Shown piece after piece: positions 39,151 through 48,705 of a DNA stretch of 64,000 nt. The DNA is from Rhodopirellula islandica. Its GTDB lineage: Bacteria > Planctomycetota > Planctomycetia > Pirellulales > Pirellulaceae. The position numbers and the translations under genes are program-made. The stretch is taken from positions 39,348-103,347 of the forward strand of contig NZ_LECT01000041.1 in assembly GCF_001027925.1 (NCBI RefSeq), in the 5' to 3' direction. How positions within the stretch are numbered: position 1 is the stretch's first letter; the number at the start of each line of letters is the position of its first letter. Below the pieces are notes generated by a model that was given only the letters and a program-made list of their open reading frames with translations, did not search any database and was not told where the DNA came from.

Positions 39151-40191
39151 ATGGCGATCTCCGACCCAAACGATCGATACGTCCGCCAAGCACAATTCGC
39201 CCCCATCGGCGAAACGGGTCAAGCCAAAATCGAATCCGCTCGCGTTGCGATCCTTGGCTGCGGTGCCCTTGGCTCCGTCGCTGCGGAGTTGCTGGTTCGC
39301 GCCGGTGTCGGTCACATTCGTCTGATCGATCGTGACTTGATCGAATGGAGCAACCTGCAACGTCAAAGCCTCTACGTGGAGACCGACGCCGAGCAAGCCC
39401 TCGCCAAAGCCGAGGCCGCCGCCAGTCATCTTCGCGAAATCAATTCCCGCGTCGTGATCGAAGAAGTCGTCGCGGACATCCACCCGGCGAATATCGCGGA
39501 ACACCTTCGCGACGTCGACTTGGTCCTCGATGCCGCCGACAACTTCACGCTGCGGCTGCTGCTGAACGATTGGTCGCTCTCGACCGGCACACCTTGGGTT
39601 CACGGCGGCTGCGTTGGTGCCAATGGACAAGTCCGGTTCTTTGCGGGGGTGTCACCCTGCTTCCGCTGCCTCGTCCCCGAGGTTCCCGACCCCAGCGAAG
39701 TGGCCACCTGCGATACCGCGGGAGTGATCGGCCCAGCCACGCACCTGATCGCCAGCTTGCAATCGTCCGAAGCACTGAAGTATCTCTCGGGCAACGCGTC
39801 GGCGATCAACCCGCGTGTTCTCTCGATTGATCTGTGGCGCAACCAAATTCGAGAGGTCGCGATCGACGATCAGCTGTCCAGCCAATGCCCGGCTTGCTCG
39901 GGTGGGCAACGGGAATTTCTCGCTGCAGCCGAAGCGGGCGTTTCGCAAGCCGAAACGTTGTGCGGCCGCAACGCGGTTCAGATTCCCGGCGGAAGTCGCC
40001 GCATTGACTTGGCCAAAATTGCCGAGCGTTGGAACAGCGTTGCCCCGGTCCAAGCGACGCGATTTTTCACGCGTCTGCAATTGCCTGACGACCAAACCCT
40101 GACGCTCTTTCGCGACGGCCGAGCCGTGATCAGCGGCGTCCGTGACATCCCTCATGCCCGATCGATTTACGATCGCTACGTCGGTTCGTAA
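39151..40191 (+). CDS. ThiF/MoeB/HesA family adenylyltransferase
   Basis: The 346-residue E1-like enzyme adenylates the C-terminal Gly of a small sulfur-carrier or ubiquitin-like protein. ATP-binding GCGALGSVAAELLVRAGVG lies at about residue 36, followed by DRDLIEWSNLQRQ, the Asp in DAADNF, and TCDTAGVIGP with the candidate catalytic Cys. Zinc is bound by CFRC (about 170) and CPAC (about 246). There is no rhodanese domain; the C-terminal 80 residues form an extra domain ending in DGRAVISGVRDIPHARSIYDRYVG. No ThiS/MoaD-like partner is adjacent, so the pathway (thiamin, molybdopterin or other) is open. The ATG at 39151 is used; the open frame upstream overlaps rnpB. Confidence 0.9.
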   Translation: MAISDPNDRYVRQAQFAPIGETGQAKIESARVAILGCGALGSVAAELLVRAGVGHIRLIDRDLIEWSNLQRQSLYVETDAEQALAKAEAAASHLREINSRVVIEEVVADIHPANIAEHLRDVDLVLDAADNFTLRLLLNDWSLSTGTPWVHGGCVGANGQVRFFAGVSPCFRCLVPEVPDPSEVATCDTAGVIGPATHLIASLQSSEALKYLSGNASAINPRVLSIDLWRNQIREVAIDDQLSSQCPACSGGQREFLAAAEAGVSQAETLCGRNAVQIPGGSRRIDLAKIAERWNSVAPVQATRFFTRLQLPDDQTLTLFRDGRAVISGVRDIPHARSIYDRYVGS

Positions 40192-40210
40192 GCCAAGCCG
40201 ACAAACCAAC

Positions 40211-41924
40211 CGTAGCCGGATTCGCCAGAATTCGGTTGACGCCCGTAGGCCATGTCCCACATGGCGTCCACGCCGACGCTTTGGAACAAAGCGAGGCGTC
40301 AACGAACTGCCGTCGCGAGACCAACGCTCACCGGCCAAGAACCATCGCCAGGTAAAACCTGGCCTACAGCAGCCAAGTCAATTCGTAGCCGGATTCGCCA
40401 GAATTCGGTTGACGCCGTAGGCCATGTCCCACATGGCTCCCACGCCGATGCTTTGGAACAAAGCGAGGCGTCAACGAACTGCCGTCGCGAGACCAACGTG
40501 CACCGGCAAAGATCCATCGCCAGGTGGAACCTGGCCGACAGCAGCCACGTCAATTCGTAGCCGGATTCGCCAGAATTCGGTTGGCGCCCGTAGGCCATGT
40601 CCCACATGGCGCCCACGCCGATGCTTTGGAACAAAGCGAGGCGTCAACGAACTGCCGTCGCGAGACCAACGTGCACCGGCAAAGAACCATCGCCAGGTGG
40701 AACCTGGCCTCCAGCAGCCACGTCAATTCGTAGCCGGATTCGCCAGAATTCGGTTGGCGCCCGTAGGCCATGTCCCACATGGCGCCCACGCCGACGCTTT
40801 GGAACAAAGCGAGGCGTCAACGAACTGCTTTCGCGAGACCAACGTGCACCGGCCAAGAACCATCGCCAGGTGGAACCTGGCCTACTGCAGCCACGTCAAT
40901 TCGTAGCCGGATTCGCCAGAATTCGGTTGGCGCTCGTAGGCCATGTCCCACATGGCACCCACGCCGATGCTTTGGAACAAAGCGAGGCGTCAACGAACTG
41001 CCGTCGCGAGACCAACGTGCACCGGCCAAGAACCATCGCCAGGTGGAACCTGGCCTACTGCAGCCACTTCAATTCGTAGCCGGATTCGCCAGAATTCGGT
41101 TCACGCCCGTAGGCCATGTCTCACATGGCGCCCACGCCGATGCTTTGGAACAAAGCGAGGCGTCAACGAACTACCGTCGCGAGACCAACATGCACCGGCC
41201 AAGAACCATCGCCAGGTGGAACCTGGCCGACAGCAGCCACGTCAATTCGTAGCCGGATTCGCTAGAATTCGGTTGGCGTCCGTAGGCCATGTCCCACATG
41301 GCTCCCACGCCGACGCTTTGGAACAAAGCGAGGCGTCATCAAACTGCCGTCGCGAGACCAACGCTCACCGGCCAAGAACCATCGCCAGGTGGAACCTGGC
41401 CTACAGCAGCCACATCAATTCGTAGCCGGATTCGCCAGAATTCGGTTGGCGCTCGTAGGCCATGTCTCACATGGCTCCCACGCCGATGCTTTGGAACAAA
41501 GCGAGGCGTCAACGAACTGCCGTCGCGAGACCAACGTGCACCGGCAAAGATCCATCGCCAGGTGGAACCTGGCCTACAGCAGCCACGTCAATTCGTAGCC
41601 GGATTCGCTAGAATTCGGTTGGCGCCCGTAGGCCATGTCCCACATGGCTCCCACGCCGACGCTTTGGAACAAAGCGAGGCGTCATCAAAATGCCGTCGCG
41701 AGACCAACGCTCACCGGCCAAGAACCATCGCCAGGTGGAACCTGGCCTACAGCAGCCACGTCGATTCGTAGCCGGATTCGCCAGAATTCGGTTGGCGTCC
41801 GTAGGCCATGTCCCACATGGCTCCCACGCCGACGCTTTGGAACAAAGCGAGGCGGCAACAAACTGCCGTCGCGAGACCAACGCTCACCGGCCAAGAACCA
41901 TCGCCAGGTGGAACCTGGCCTACC
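40211..41924. repeat. Ten tandem copies of a 173-bp three-hairpin unit
   Basis: Units start at 40211, 40384, 40556, 40729, 40902, 41075, 41248, 41421, 41594 and 41767, with a spacing of 172 or 173 bp; the last unit lacks its final 16 bases. Each unit opens with GTAGCCGGATTCGCCAGAATTCGG-type sequence (hairpin A), then GCCATGT-CCC-ACATGGC (hairpin B), a conserved linker containing TTTGGAACAAAGCGAGGCGTC, and GCCAGGT-GGA-ACCTGGC (hairpin C). Loops vary (CCC or CTC; GGA or AAA) while the stems do not. Overlapping open frames of 160 codons run through the array but the 173-bp period is not a multiple of three, so coding is unlikely. The array ends 24 bp from the stop of the MazG-like gene. Related copies lie at 63423, 21413 and 12077. 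Confidence 0.95.
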
Positions 41925-41947
41925 GAGTCCGGTGACGAGAAACTGGC

Positions 41948-42301
41948 CTACGCGTCTTCCGGGACCGGGTACTTGACCGCGTTGCGGATCATTTTGGCCC
42001 GCAGCGTGGTCGACAAATCGATGTCCAACTTGTTCGCGATCGCGAGCAAATACGCCAGGCAATCCGCAACCTCTTCACCGACCTCGTGAAGCTTCTGTTC
42101 GTCGTCCTTCACGCGGGCGGATTCCTCCGGCGTCAACCACTGAAAATGCTCCATCAGCTCAGCGGTTTCAATCGCCAGCGACATCACCAGGTTCTTCGGC
42201 TGGTGGAATTCATGCCAGTTTCGTTCATCGACGAACTGATGCACGATCGCTTTCAATTCATCAACGGTGGCAACGTCGTCTTTGCGAGGCGGTGAATTCA
42301 C
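41948..42301 (-). CDS. MazG-like nucleotide pyrophosphohydrolase
   Basis: The 117-residue all-alpha protein belongs to the MazG/dCTPase group that hydrolyses (d)NTPs to monophosphates, cleaning the nucleotide pool. Metal-binding motifs are ETAELMEHFQW (ExxE) and EEVADCLAYLL (ExxD), separated by about 25 residues; the FVDERNWHEFHQPKNLVMSLAIE opening matches the dCTP pyrophosphatase-like subgroup. The start is taken at the GTG at 42301, which gives the standard family length; no ATG is close and the longer open frame has no homology. No clear ribosome site is seen. It follows mtaB by about 100 nt on the same strand. Confidence 0.83.
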   Translation of the reverse strand: MNSPPRKDDVATVDELKAIVHQFVDERNWHEFHQPKNLVMSLAIETAELMEHFQWLTPEESARVKDDEQKLHEVGEEVADCLAYLLAIANKLDIDLSTTLRAKMIRNAVKYPVPEDA

Positions 42302-42404
42302 GCGAGTGCTGCGTCTCAAATAGGAATGGGGGTTCTGGCCGAAGCGGAAGTCGTCAAGACTTTCGGCAACACAGGATGCAAACCGAAACTCTTGACGAGT
42401 TTCG

Positions 42405-43715
42405 CTACCCGAAGACTTCGCTGCGACGCAGCGCGAGTTGCAATCGATCGGCTTGGATGCCAACGACTCGAGCCGTGACGAGATCATGTTCGCGAAGCGT
42501 GTCCCCGTCAGCGACCTGCGTTGGACGATCAATCGATCCAAGAGCGTAGCGACACGTCGTGCCTTGCAATCGTCCGTCGGGGGTCACTTCCTCGACCAAC
42601 AGCTCCAAATCAGAACCGACCAATGACTGGTAGTACTCGTCTCGCAGCTCGGCCTCGACTTCCCCCAACCGGTCGACTCGCTCGGAGATCAAGCCTTTGT
42701 CGAGTTGGTCCTCTCGTTCGGCAGCGGGAGTGCCGCGACGAGCCGAAAACGGGAACGCATGAATCTTTGAGAAGCCGGCTTGGCGACACGTCTGCAATGT
42801 TTGTTCGAATTCCTCTTCGGTTTCACCTGGGAATCCCGCGATGATGTCCGTCGTGATCGCGGGTCGGTCCAACGATTCGCGGAGCAGACGGCAACGATCA
42901 AGAAACATTTTGGTGCCCCAACGACGTCGCATGCGACGCAGGACGGAATCGCTTCCCGATTGCAAACACAGGTGCAGGTGCGGCACAACCTTGTCGGGGA
43001 ACTCGGCCATCACGCCAATCAGTTCCCGAGTGACCTCGGTTGCCTCGATGCTGCTCATTCGAATTCGGAATTGGCCGGGGATCTGGCACAGGTCTTTGAC
43101 CAAGTGCGCCAGCCGCACCCATTCTTCACGAGGCTTGTTGCGGTTCCAGTCGACGCCGTAGTGCCCCAGGTGAATGCCGGTCAGGATGACTTCGCGGTGT
43201 CCCGCGTCGATCAAACGAGTGACCTCGTCAACAATCTCTTGGCTGGGTCGCGAGTGCAGTTTGGGACGCACCATCGGAATGATGCAGTAACTGCAGCGAA
43301 GCAGGCATCCGTCTTGGACTTTGACATAGGCCCGTTTGCGGCCAGCGAATCCAGACAACCCGGTGGGCACATCGATGACGCCGAAGCGGCCCATCAAATC
43401 GCCGAGCTCCCGCTTGTCGGTCAGGACTTCGACGACGCCCGGCAGAGCACTGACTTCCTCGGGTGCCCGGGTGGCGTAGCACCCCATCACGACGATTCGA
43501 GCGTCCGGGTTTTCGCGATGCAACCGCCGGACAACTTGCCGACTTTTCGCGTCGCCGGTTTCCGTGACCGTGCAAGTGTTGACGATGCACAGATCGGCCG
43601 ATTCACCATCACTGGCGTCTTCGTACCCGATCGTTTGCAAGCCCTGTCGCACCAGTTCGGTTTCGTACTGGTTGACCTTGCAGCCCAGTGTGCGGGTTCG
43701 AATTTTCGCCGTCAT
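42405..43715 (-). CDS. mtaB: tRNA (t6A37) methylthiotransferase MtaB
   Basis: MtaB is a radical-SAM enzyme that converts t6A at position 37 of ANN-decoding tRNAs to ms2t6A. The 436-residue product has the N-terminal UPF0004 domain with cluster-binding Cys in TLGCKVNQYE, NTCTVT and MGCYA. The radical-SAM domain has the CxxxCxxC motif in DGCLLRCSYCIIP near residue 138 and LHLCLQSGSDSVLRRMRRRW. A short TRAM-like C-terminal segment is present. GCKVNQYE and the overall length fit MtaB rather than MiaB or RimO. Confidence 0.94.
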   Translation of the reverse strand: MTAKIRTRTLGCKVNQYETELVRQGLQTIGYEDASDGESADLCIVNTCTVTETGDAKSRQVVRRLHRENPDARIVVMGCYATRAPEEVSALPGVVEVLTDKRELGDLMGRFGVIDVPTGLSGFAGRKRAYVKVQDGCLLRCSYCIIPMVRPKLHSRPSQEIVDEVTRLIDAGHREVILTGIHLGHYGVDWNRNKPREEWVRLAHLVKDLCQIPGQFRIRMSSIEATEVTRELIGVMAEFPDKVVPHLHLCLQSGSDSVLRRMRRRWGTKMFLDRCRLLRESLDRPAITTDIIAGFPGETEEEFEQTLQTCRQAGFSKIHAFPFSARRGTPAAEREDQLDKGLISERVDRLGEVEAELRDEYYQSLVGSDLELLVEEVTPDGRLQGTTCRYALGSIDRPTQVADGDTLREHDLVTARVVGIQADRLQLALRRSEVFG

Positions 43716-43747
43716 CAGAAAAGAATGCCTGTCAGCCTCGGGCTCGT

Positions 43748-44098
43748 TCAGCCACGAGCAGGTTCAATGGTGGCAGTCATGCTGCCTTTGCAACGGTCCA
43801 ACTGTTCGTCTTTGCCAAACGCGTGGATTTGATCGCGTTTCAGTTCCGCCAGTTCCAACGTGGTGGTCATACAAATCGCACGGCCACTTTTGTCAACCTC
43901 TTTTGCGACTTGATAGCCTTTTTCGATGGGCATGCGGAACAAACGCTTCATCATCGAGATCACATAGTCATAGCTGTGGTCGGTGTCGTCCCACAGAATG
44001 ACGTGATAGGGCGGTTGCCGTTTTGGCTTGCGGTCGCTGCATTGTTCTTCTTCCGTGACCACATCGGGCTCGGCAACGGCGGCGGAATGATCGGACAT
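43748..44098 (-). CDS. clpS: ClpS-family adaptor for ClpAP-type protease
   Basis: ClpS delivers N-degron substrates to ClpA-type unfoldases. The 116-residue product has a disordered acidic N-terminus and the core PYHVILWDDTDHSYDYVISMMKRLFRMPIEKGYQVAKEVDKSGRAICMTTTLELAELKRDQIHAFG. The Asp pair (37, 38) that binds the N-terminal residue is present. The position that is His66 in E. coli (in VHYQG) appears to be Asp69 here (VDKSG), which could alter substrate choice; this alignment is by eye. The ATG at 44098 is chosen because it gives the usual length. It lies 32 nt upstream of mtaB and is transcribed with it. Confidence 0.88.
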   Translation of the reverse strand: MSDHSAAVAEPDVVTEEEQCSDRKPKRQPPYHVILWDDTDHSYDYVISMMKRLFRMPIEKGYQVAKEVDKSGRAICMTTTLELAELKRDQIHAFGKDEQLDRCKGSMTATIEPARG

Positions 44099-44223
44099 GC
44101 TTCCAACAGCTCCTCTTGAAATCTGGTGCAATCAGCGGCGTGTTACCCTGCCGCTTGGTGGTCCTGTTTTGGTTTGCGAAGTGCTATTGTAAGGACGTCC
44201 AGATAGACCTGTTAGTCCTCAAT

Positions 44224-44239
44224 TACGGATTTTTCCGTA
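44224..44239. promoter_or_regulatory. Small perfect hairpin in leader between clpS and M20 peptidase
   Basis: TACGGA and TCCGTA pair around a TTTT loop at 44224-44239; outer bases extend the pairing imperfectly (CTCAA / TTCGAG). It lies 43 nt before the M20 start in an AT-richer gap of 183 bp that must hold the clpS promoter and the M20 promoter. Function is unknown. Confidence 0.4.
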
Positions 44240-44281
44240 TTCGAGGGCACGCCGCTTGATTCTCTTTCGCAATGCAAATCG

Positions 44282-45700
44282 ATGTCCCAACCCGAACAAT
44301 CTGCCACCCCTGGCTCTCCCTCCGCCTCCCCCTTGCCCACGGAGGTTCAGTCGCGACTGGACGACGGAAAGCAGCGTCACGAAGCCGAGTTGATTGAGTG
44401 GCTGAAGATCCCCAGCATCAGCAGCGACTCGTCTCGCCGCGACGACGTGCATCGTGCCGCCGATTGGCTGCTTGACAAAATGAACGCGGCCGGCCTGCAA
44501 ACCGAATCCATCTCCACCAACGGGTTCCCACTGCTGGTCGCCTCCACCCCACCCGTTCCCGGAGCCCCCGTGGCCCTGGTCTACGGGCACTACGACGTTC
44601 AGCCACCGGAACCGCTGGAACTGTGGACCAGCCCACCATTCGAACCCGTCGTCCGCGATGGCAAAGTCTTCGCTCGCGGTGCAACGGACGACAAAGGGCA
44701 AGTCCTGACGCACATCCAAAGCGTTTGCGACTGGGTCGCCACTGGCCAACCGCTTCCGCTGCAAATCAAATTTCTGATTGAAGGGGAAGAAGAAGTCGGC
44801 AGCCAGAACCTGGACGATTGGTTGCCCCAACTCGCCGAAAAATTGGCCTGCGACGTCGTTGTGGTCAGCGACAGCAGCCAGTACGGACCGGGTCGCCCCG
44901 CCGTCACGTGCGGCCTGCGAGGGATCGCGACGTACGAATTGTTCGTCGATGGACCGAGTCACGACCTGCACAGCGGCAGCTTCGGCGGCGCGGTCGCCAA
45001 CCCCGCCATGGCCCTGTGTCAGTTGCTGGCCAGCATGAAGAACGCGGATGGAAAGATCGCGATCGATGGAATGTATGACGATGTCGCACCGATTCCCGAG
45101 ATCGAACGCGAGGCTTGGAAGAAGCTCGGTGCCGACGATGCGGAATTCGCCAGCAGCGTCGGTGCATCCGAACTGCACGGCGAAGCAGGCTACACCACCG
45201 ATGAACGACGCTGGGCTCGTCCTTCGCTCGACATCAACGGCTTGACCTCCGGACACCAAGGCGAAGGCGTGAAGACGGTTCTGCCAGCCAAGGCTTCCGC
45301 GAAGTTCAGCTTCCGATTGGTGCCCAACCAAGACCCGAAACGACTGACTGGGCTGATCGAATCCCACCTCGAGCGTCATTGCCCGCCGGGCATTCGTTGG
45401 ACACTGAAACCAGATCACGGTGCCGGTGCCATGCTCGCGGACGCAAACAGCCGCTACGCCAAGGCAGCCAGCGTCGCGATCGAGAATGCCTTCGGAACAC
45501 CCCCCGTGATGATTCGCGAAGGCGGCTCGATTCCGATCCTGGCTCGGTTCCAAGAAGTTCTAAAGTGCGATTGCTTGCTTCTCGGTTGGGGCCAAAACGA
45601 CGATGCCGCGCACAGCCCCAATGAAAAGTTCTCACTCGAGGATTTCCACCGCGGCATCCAAGCCTCGGCCTCGCTCTGGCAAGCCATCGCCTCGGCGTAA
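44282..45700 (+). CDS. M20 family metallopeptidase/dipeptidase
   Basis: The 472-residue cytosolic enzyme is a di-zinc aminoacyl dipeptidase-type protein of the M20 (CPG2-like) family. Zinc and catalytic residues are visible in GHYDVQP (His ligand, near residue 103), RGATDDKGQ (bridging Asp), EGEEEVGS (general base Glu plus ligand), SDSSQYGPGRPAVTCGLRG (Asp ligand) and the C-terminal GWGQNDDAAHSPNE (His ligand). The dimerisation domain with GPSHDLHSGSFGG lies in between. Substrate range cannot be fixed from sequence. It is divergent from clpS-mtaB. Confidence 0.92.
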   Translation: MSQPEQSATPGSPSASPLPTEVQSRLDDGKQRHEAELIEWLKIPSISSDSSRRDDVHRAADWLLDKMNAAGLQTESISTNGFPLLVASTPPVPGAPVALVYGHYDVQPPEPLELWTSPPFEPVVRDGKVFARGATDDKGQVLTHIQSVCDWVATGQPLPLQIKFLIEGEEEVGSQNLDDWLPQLAEKLACDVVVVSDSSQYGPGRPAVTCGLRGIATYELFVDGPSHDLHSGSFGGAVANPAMALCQLLASMKNADGKIAIDGMYDDVAPIPEIEREAWKKLGADDAEFASSVGASELHGEAGYTTDERRWARPSLDINGLTSGHQGEGVKTVLPAKASAKFSFRLVPNQDPKRLTGLIESHLERHCPPGIRWTLKPDHGAGAMLADANSRYAKAASVAIENAFGTPPVMIREGGSIPILARFQEVLKCDCLLLGWGQNDDAAHSPNEKFSLEDFHRGIQASASLWQAIASA

Positions 45701-45780
45701 AGCGGGAAGATGTCACCGCTCCGCGGTTCCGTCCCCGGCCGACCGGTCGCGATCAGACCAGTCACGATCAGATCCAACGC

Positions 45781-46082
45781 AACCAGTCGCGGAGCGACGG
45801 CATCCGATAGCCTTGGGTTTCAACCCAAGGTCTCGTGACGCCACCCGCGCCACCCAAGTCGCGGAGCGACGACAGCCGGAAACACCTCGCAATCACCTGT
45901 CGCCACTCCGCGGCTGGCCGATGTTTGTCGTCGCCGCCCAAGACCTCGGGTTGAAACCCGAGGCTGGCAAATGTCACCGCTCCGCGGTTCAGTCCCCCGC
46001 ACAACCAGTCGCGGAGCGACGGCATCCGAAAGCCTTGGGTCTCAACCCAAGGTCTTGTGATGCCACCCGCGCCACCCAAGTC
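45781..46082. repeat. Second intergenic hairpin family, 222-bp spaced direct repeat
   Basis: This 413-bp gap between the M20 and thrS genes (45701-46113) has no gene. A segment of about 80 bp beginning AACCAGTCGCGGAGCGACGG occurs at 45781-45860 and again at 46003-46082 with few changes. It contains GTCGC-GGA-GCGAC and CCTTGGGTT-TC-AACCCAAGG (45811-45830; 46033-46052 with loop CTCA). A related hairpin CCTCGGGTT-GA-AACCCGAGG lies between them at 45944-45963. The stem differs from its neighbours by a T-A to C-G change on both sides. Confidence 0.88.
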
Positions 46083-46113
46083 GCGGAGCCCGCCTGCGGC
46101 GGCAAACCCGCGA

Positions 46114-48351
46114 TCAATAATCCGTCGCGGCGCCGCCGGATTCGGCGATCGACACCGTGCTGCCTTTGACGGCCTGACGAACCTGACGCGTCTCGACTTC
46201 TTTTTGCAGACGCGCGATCGCTTCCTTGATTGGCATCGATCCCAGGTCGCCTTCGATTCGGTCACGCAACGCAACCTGTCCCGACTCGGCTTCCTTCGGC
46301 CCCACGACGGCCATGTAGTTGACCAAGTCGATTTGGGCGTTGCGGATCTTGGCTTGGACCTTGCCATCGGACGCATCGACGGTGACCTTGAACCCGGCTT
46401 CGTCGAATTGCTTGGCCACCGCGGTCGCGTATTCGACCGATTTGTCCGACAACGGCAACACACGAATTTGCTCGGGTGACAACCACATTGGGAACGCACC
46501 GGCAAAGTGCTCGATCAACATCCCGGTGAATCGTTCCAGCGAACCAAATGGGGCCCGGTGGATCATCACGGGACGGTGAGTCGCGTTGTCGTTGCCTTTG
46601 TATTCCAGCTTGAAGCGATCGGGCAGGTTGTAATCCAACTGCACGGTTCCCAACTGCCACGAACGACCGATGCAGTCACGCACCATGAAGTCTGCCTTGG
46701 GGCCATAAAACGCCGCTTCACCGGGCTCTTCATTGAACGACAAACCGGAATGCTCCAGCACGCCTCGCAGAGCACCTTCGGCATGATCCCAGTTTTCTTC
46801 GCTGCCAACGTACTTGCTGCTGTCCGGATCCCGGAGTGACAACTGCACGCGGTAATCATCCAGCCCAACGGACTCAAGAACGAACTTGGTCAGCTCAATC
46901 GTCGCACGGAATTCCTCTTCGACTTGATCGGCGGTGCAGAAGATGTGCGCGTCGTCTTGCGTCAAACCACGCACTCGCATCATCCCGTTCAGTTCGCCAG
47001 TTTGCTCGTGGCGATAAACGGTTCCGAACTCGAACAACCGCAACGGCAACTGACGGTACGACCGCGGCTGGGCAGCAAAGATCTGACAGTGGTGCGGGCA
47101 GTTCATCGGTTTGAGCAAGTACCGCTCATGATTGAGTTGCCAACGATGCAGCACGTCCTTTTTCGCGTCGTTGGATGCCGACGGTTTGTACTCCGGCAAC
47201 TTGACGCCGAACACTTCCGCGGCGGCAACCAACTTGTCTTCGTCATCCTTGGACAAATCATCTTTGTCCAGACGAGTGCTCCAGGCATCCAGCAACCCAC
47301 CGACTTCGCTGCCGAACAACGGAGCAAACTGGCTGTCGCGGTAGTAAGGGAAGTGACCGCTGGTTTCGTACATTTCCACGCGACCGATGTGCGGGCTGTA
47401 GACCGGGTCGTAACCGCGTGAAAGCAATTCGCGACGCAAGAAGTCTTCCAGCGTGACACGAACGCGAGCTCCCTTGGGCAACCACAGGCACAGACCTTGG
47501 CCGACTTCGGGGTTGATCGCGAACAAGCCGTGTTGTTTGCCGAGCACGCGATGGTCGCGACGCTTGGCTTCCTCGAGCTGTTCGAGGTAGCTGTTCAGTT
47601 CTTTCTTGTCAAAGAACGCGGTGCCGTAGACTCGTTGCAACTGACGTCCCGAGGCATCGCCTTTCCAATACGCCCCAGCAACGCTCAGCAGCTTGATCGC
47701 TTTGATCATGCCCGCGTGAGGGATGTGAGGTCCGCGGCACAGGTCGACGAACTCGCCTTGGCGATAGAAGCTGACCGTGGCTTGGTCGCCCAAACCGGTT
47801 TCGATGTGTTCGACCTTCAAGTCTTGATCGAGGTCATCGCAAAGCTTGCGAGCTTCGTCGCGATCGAGCACAAAGCGTTCGAACGGTTCTTTGGCTTTGA
47901 TGATCTTTTTGATTTCCGCTTCGATCTTTGGAAAATCATCCTCGCTGATTTTCTCCGGCATATCGAAGTCGTAATAGAAACCACCCGAAGTGGTCGGACC
48001 GAACGCCAGCGAAACGCCTTTGTAGATTCGCATGATCGCGCGAGCCATCACGTGGGCCGCCGAGTGACGCAGGACATCCAGCGCCGATTCATCACGCGTG
48101 GTCAGCAAACGAAGCGGAACCACATTCTCCTCGTCGGCCATTTCGCCGAGAGGACGGAATGAATCGACGATCGTGCCGTCCACTTCGGCCGCCACGACAC
48201 TGCGGGCAAGGCCTTCGCTGATCTCTTTCGCGACGTCCATCGCGGTGGCGTCGGCGGGTTGGGTCTTCAGCGAACCGTCCGGCAAACGGACTTGAACTTC
48301 AGCGGCCTGGGAGGAGGGGGAGACGGAAGGCGAGGGGGAATCAGAGGACAT
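46114..48351 (-). CDS. thrS: Threonyl-tRNA synthetase
   Basis: ThrRS charges tRNA-Thr and edits Ser mischarging. The 745-residue product has a TGS domain (about 17-83), the editing domain with HSAAHVMA at 97 and DLCRGPH at 203, the class II catalytic core with KPMNCPHH at 414 (zinc Cys418), YRHEQTG at 446, [25 protein letters not shown] and [11 protein letters not shown], and the anticodon-binding domain at the end. Compared with E. coli ThrRS (642 residues) there is an insert of about 60 residues at about 344-408, rich in charged residues, just before motif 2. The start at 48351 (MSSDSPSPS) is used; an upstream Met adds 21 unlikely residues. Confidence 0.96.
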   Translation of the reverse strand: MSSDSPSPSVSPSSQAAEVQVRLPDGSLKTQPADATAMDVAKEISEGLARSVVAAEVDGTIVDSFRPLGEMADEENVVPLRLLTTRDESALDVLRHSAAHVMARAIMRIYKGVSLAFGPTTSGGFYYDFDMPEKISEDDFPKIEAEIKKIIKAKEPFERFVLDRDEARKLCDDLDQDLKVEHIETGLGDQATVSFYRQGEFVDLCRGPHIPHAGMIKAIKLLSVAGAYWKGDASGRQLQRVYGTAFFDKKELNSYLEQLEEAKRRDHRVLGKQHGLFAINPEVGQGLCLWLPKGARVRVTLEDFLRRELLSRGYDPVYSPHIGRVEMYETSGHFPYYRDSQFAPLFGSEVGGLLDAWSTRLDKDDLSKDDEDKLVAAAEVFGVKLPEYKPSASNDAKKDVLHRWQLNHERYLLKPMNCPHHCQIFAAQPRSYRQLPLRLFEFGTVYRHEQTGELNGMMRVRGLTQDDAHIFCTADQVEEEFRATIELTKFVLESVGLDDYRVQLSLRDPDSSKYVGSEENWDHAEGALRGVLEHSGLSFNEEPGEAAFYGPKADFMVRDCIGRSWQLGTVQLDYNLPDRFKLEYKGNDNATHRPVMIHRAPFGSLERFTGMLIEHFAGAFPMWLSPEQIRVLPLSDKSVEYATAVAKQFDEAGFKVTVDASDGKVQAKIRNAQIDLVNYMAVVGPKEAESGQVALRDRIEGDLGSMPIKEAIARLQKEVETRQVRQAVKGSTVSIAESGGAATDY

Positions 48352-48705
48352 CAGACAATTTTCTTTCTGAACAAGGATGGGTCGCGAGATACGAAGTCGC
48401 GAATCGACCGTCAAGAATAGCGGGTCAGGGGGGGACAGCAGAAGTTCAGTTCGAGTTCGCCCTGAGTTTCACGGTTCTTTCGTCCGACGTCAGCCATCGC
48501 CCGTGCCCCCATTTCCCGAGCAAAACCCTGGCCGAACCCAGGCGGCCCGTCCCCTCTGCAGGCTGCGAACCAGCCTCCCTGAAACACGGCAATCCTCGCC
48601 ACTTCGCACGGCCAGAGCACCTGATTCAGTTGCGACATGGCGGCCCGTGGACCAAAATGCAATTCCTGCCCTCCCAATTCGCTCCTCGCCACCCCCGCCT
48701 TGCGA
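48352..48705. other. Divergent intergenic region, nothing recognised
   Basis: This 354-bp gap lies between the thrS start and the DUF1553 start at 48706, so it carries both promoters. In-frame sequence reaches 48637 upstream of the DUF1553 ATG but adds no signal-peptide features. No repeat family member, T-box-like leader or strong terminator was noticed before thrS. Confidence 0.45.

Noticed and set aside
40211..41924. CRISPR array
   Set aside because: The whole 173-bp unit repeats without unique spacers, and no cas gene is near.
40252..41976. Overlapping 160-codon and shorter open frames across the 173-bp array, starting at each CATATGG-like hairpin
   Set aside because: The period is 173 bp, so frames rotate every unit; the frames exist only because the unit lacks stops in them. 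No start signals or protein features, and stems rather than codons are conserved.
45603..46169. A 188-codon plus-strand open frame across the hairpin repeats before thrS
   Set aside because: It consists of repeated hairpin sequence and Arg/Pro-rich translation and overlaps both the M20 and thrS genes; no protein features.
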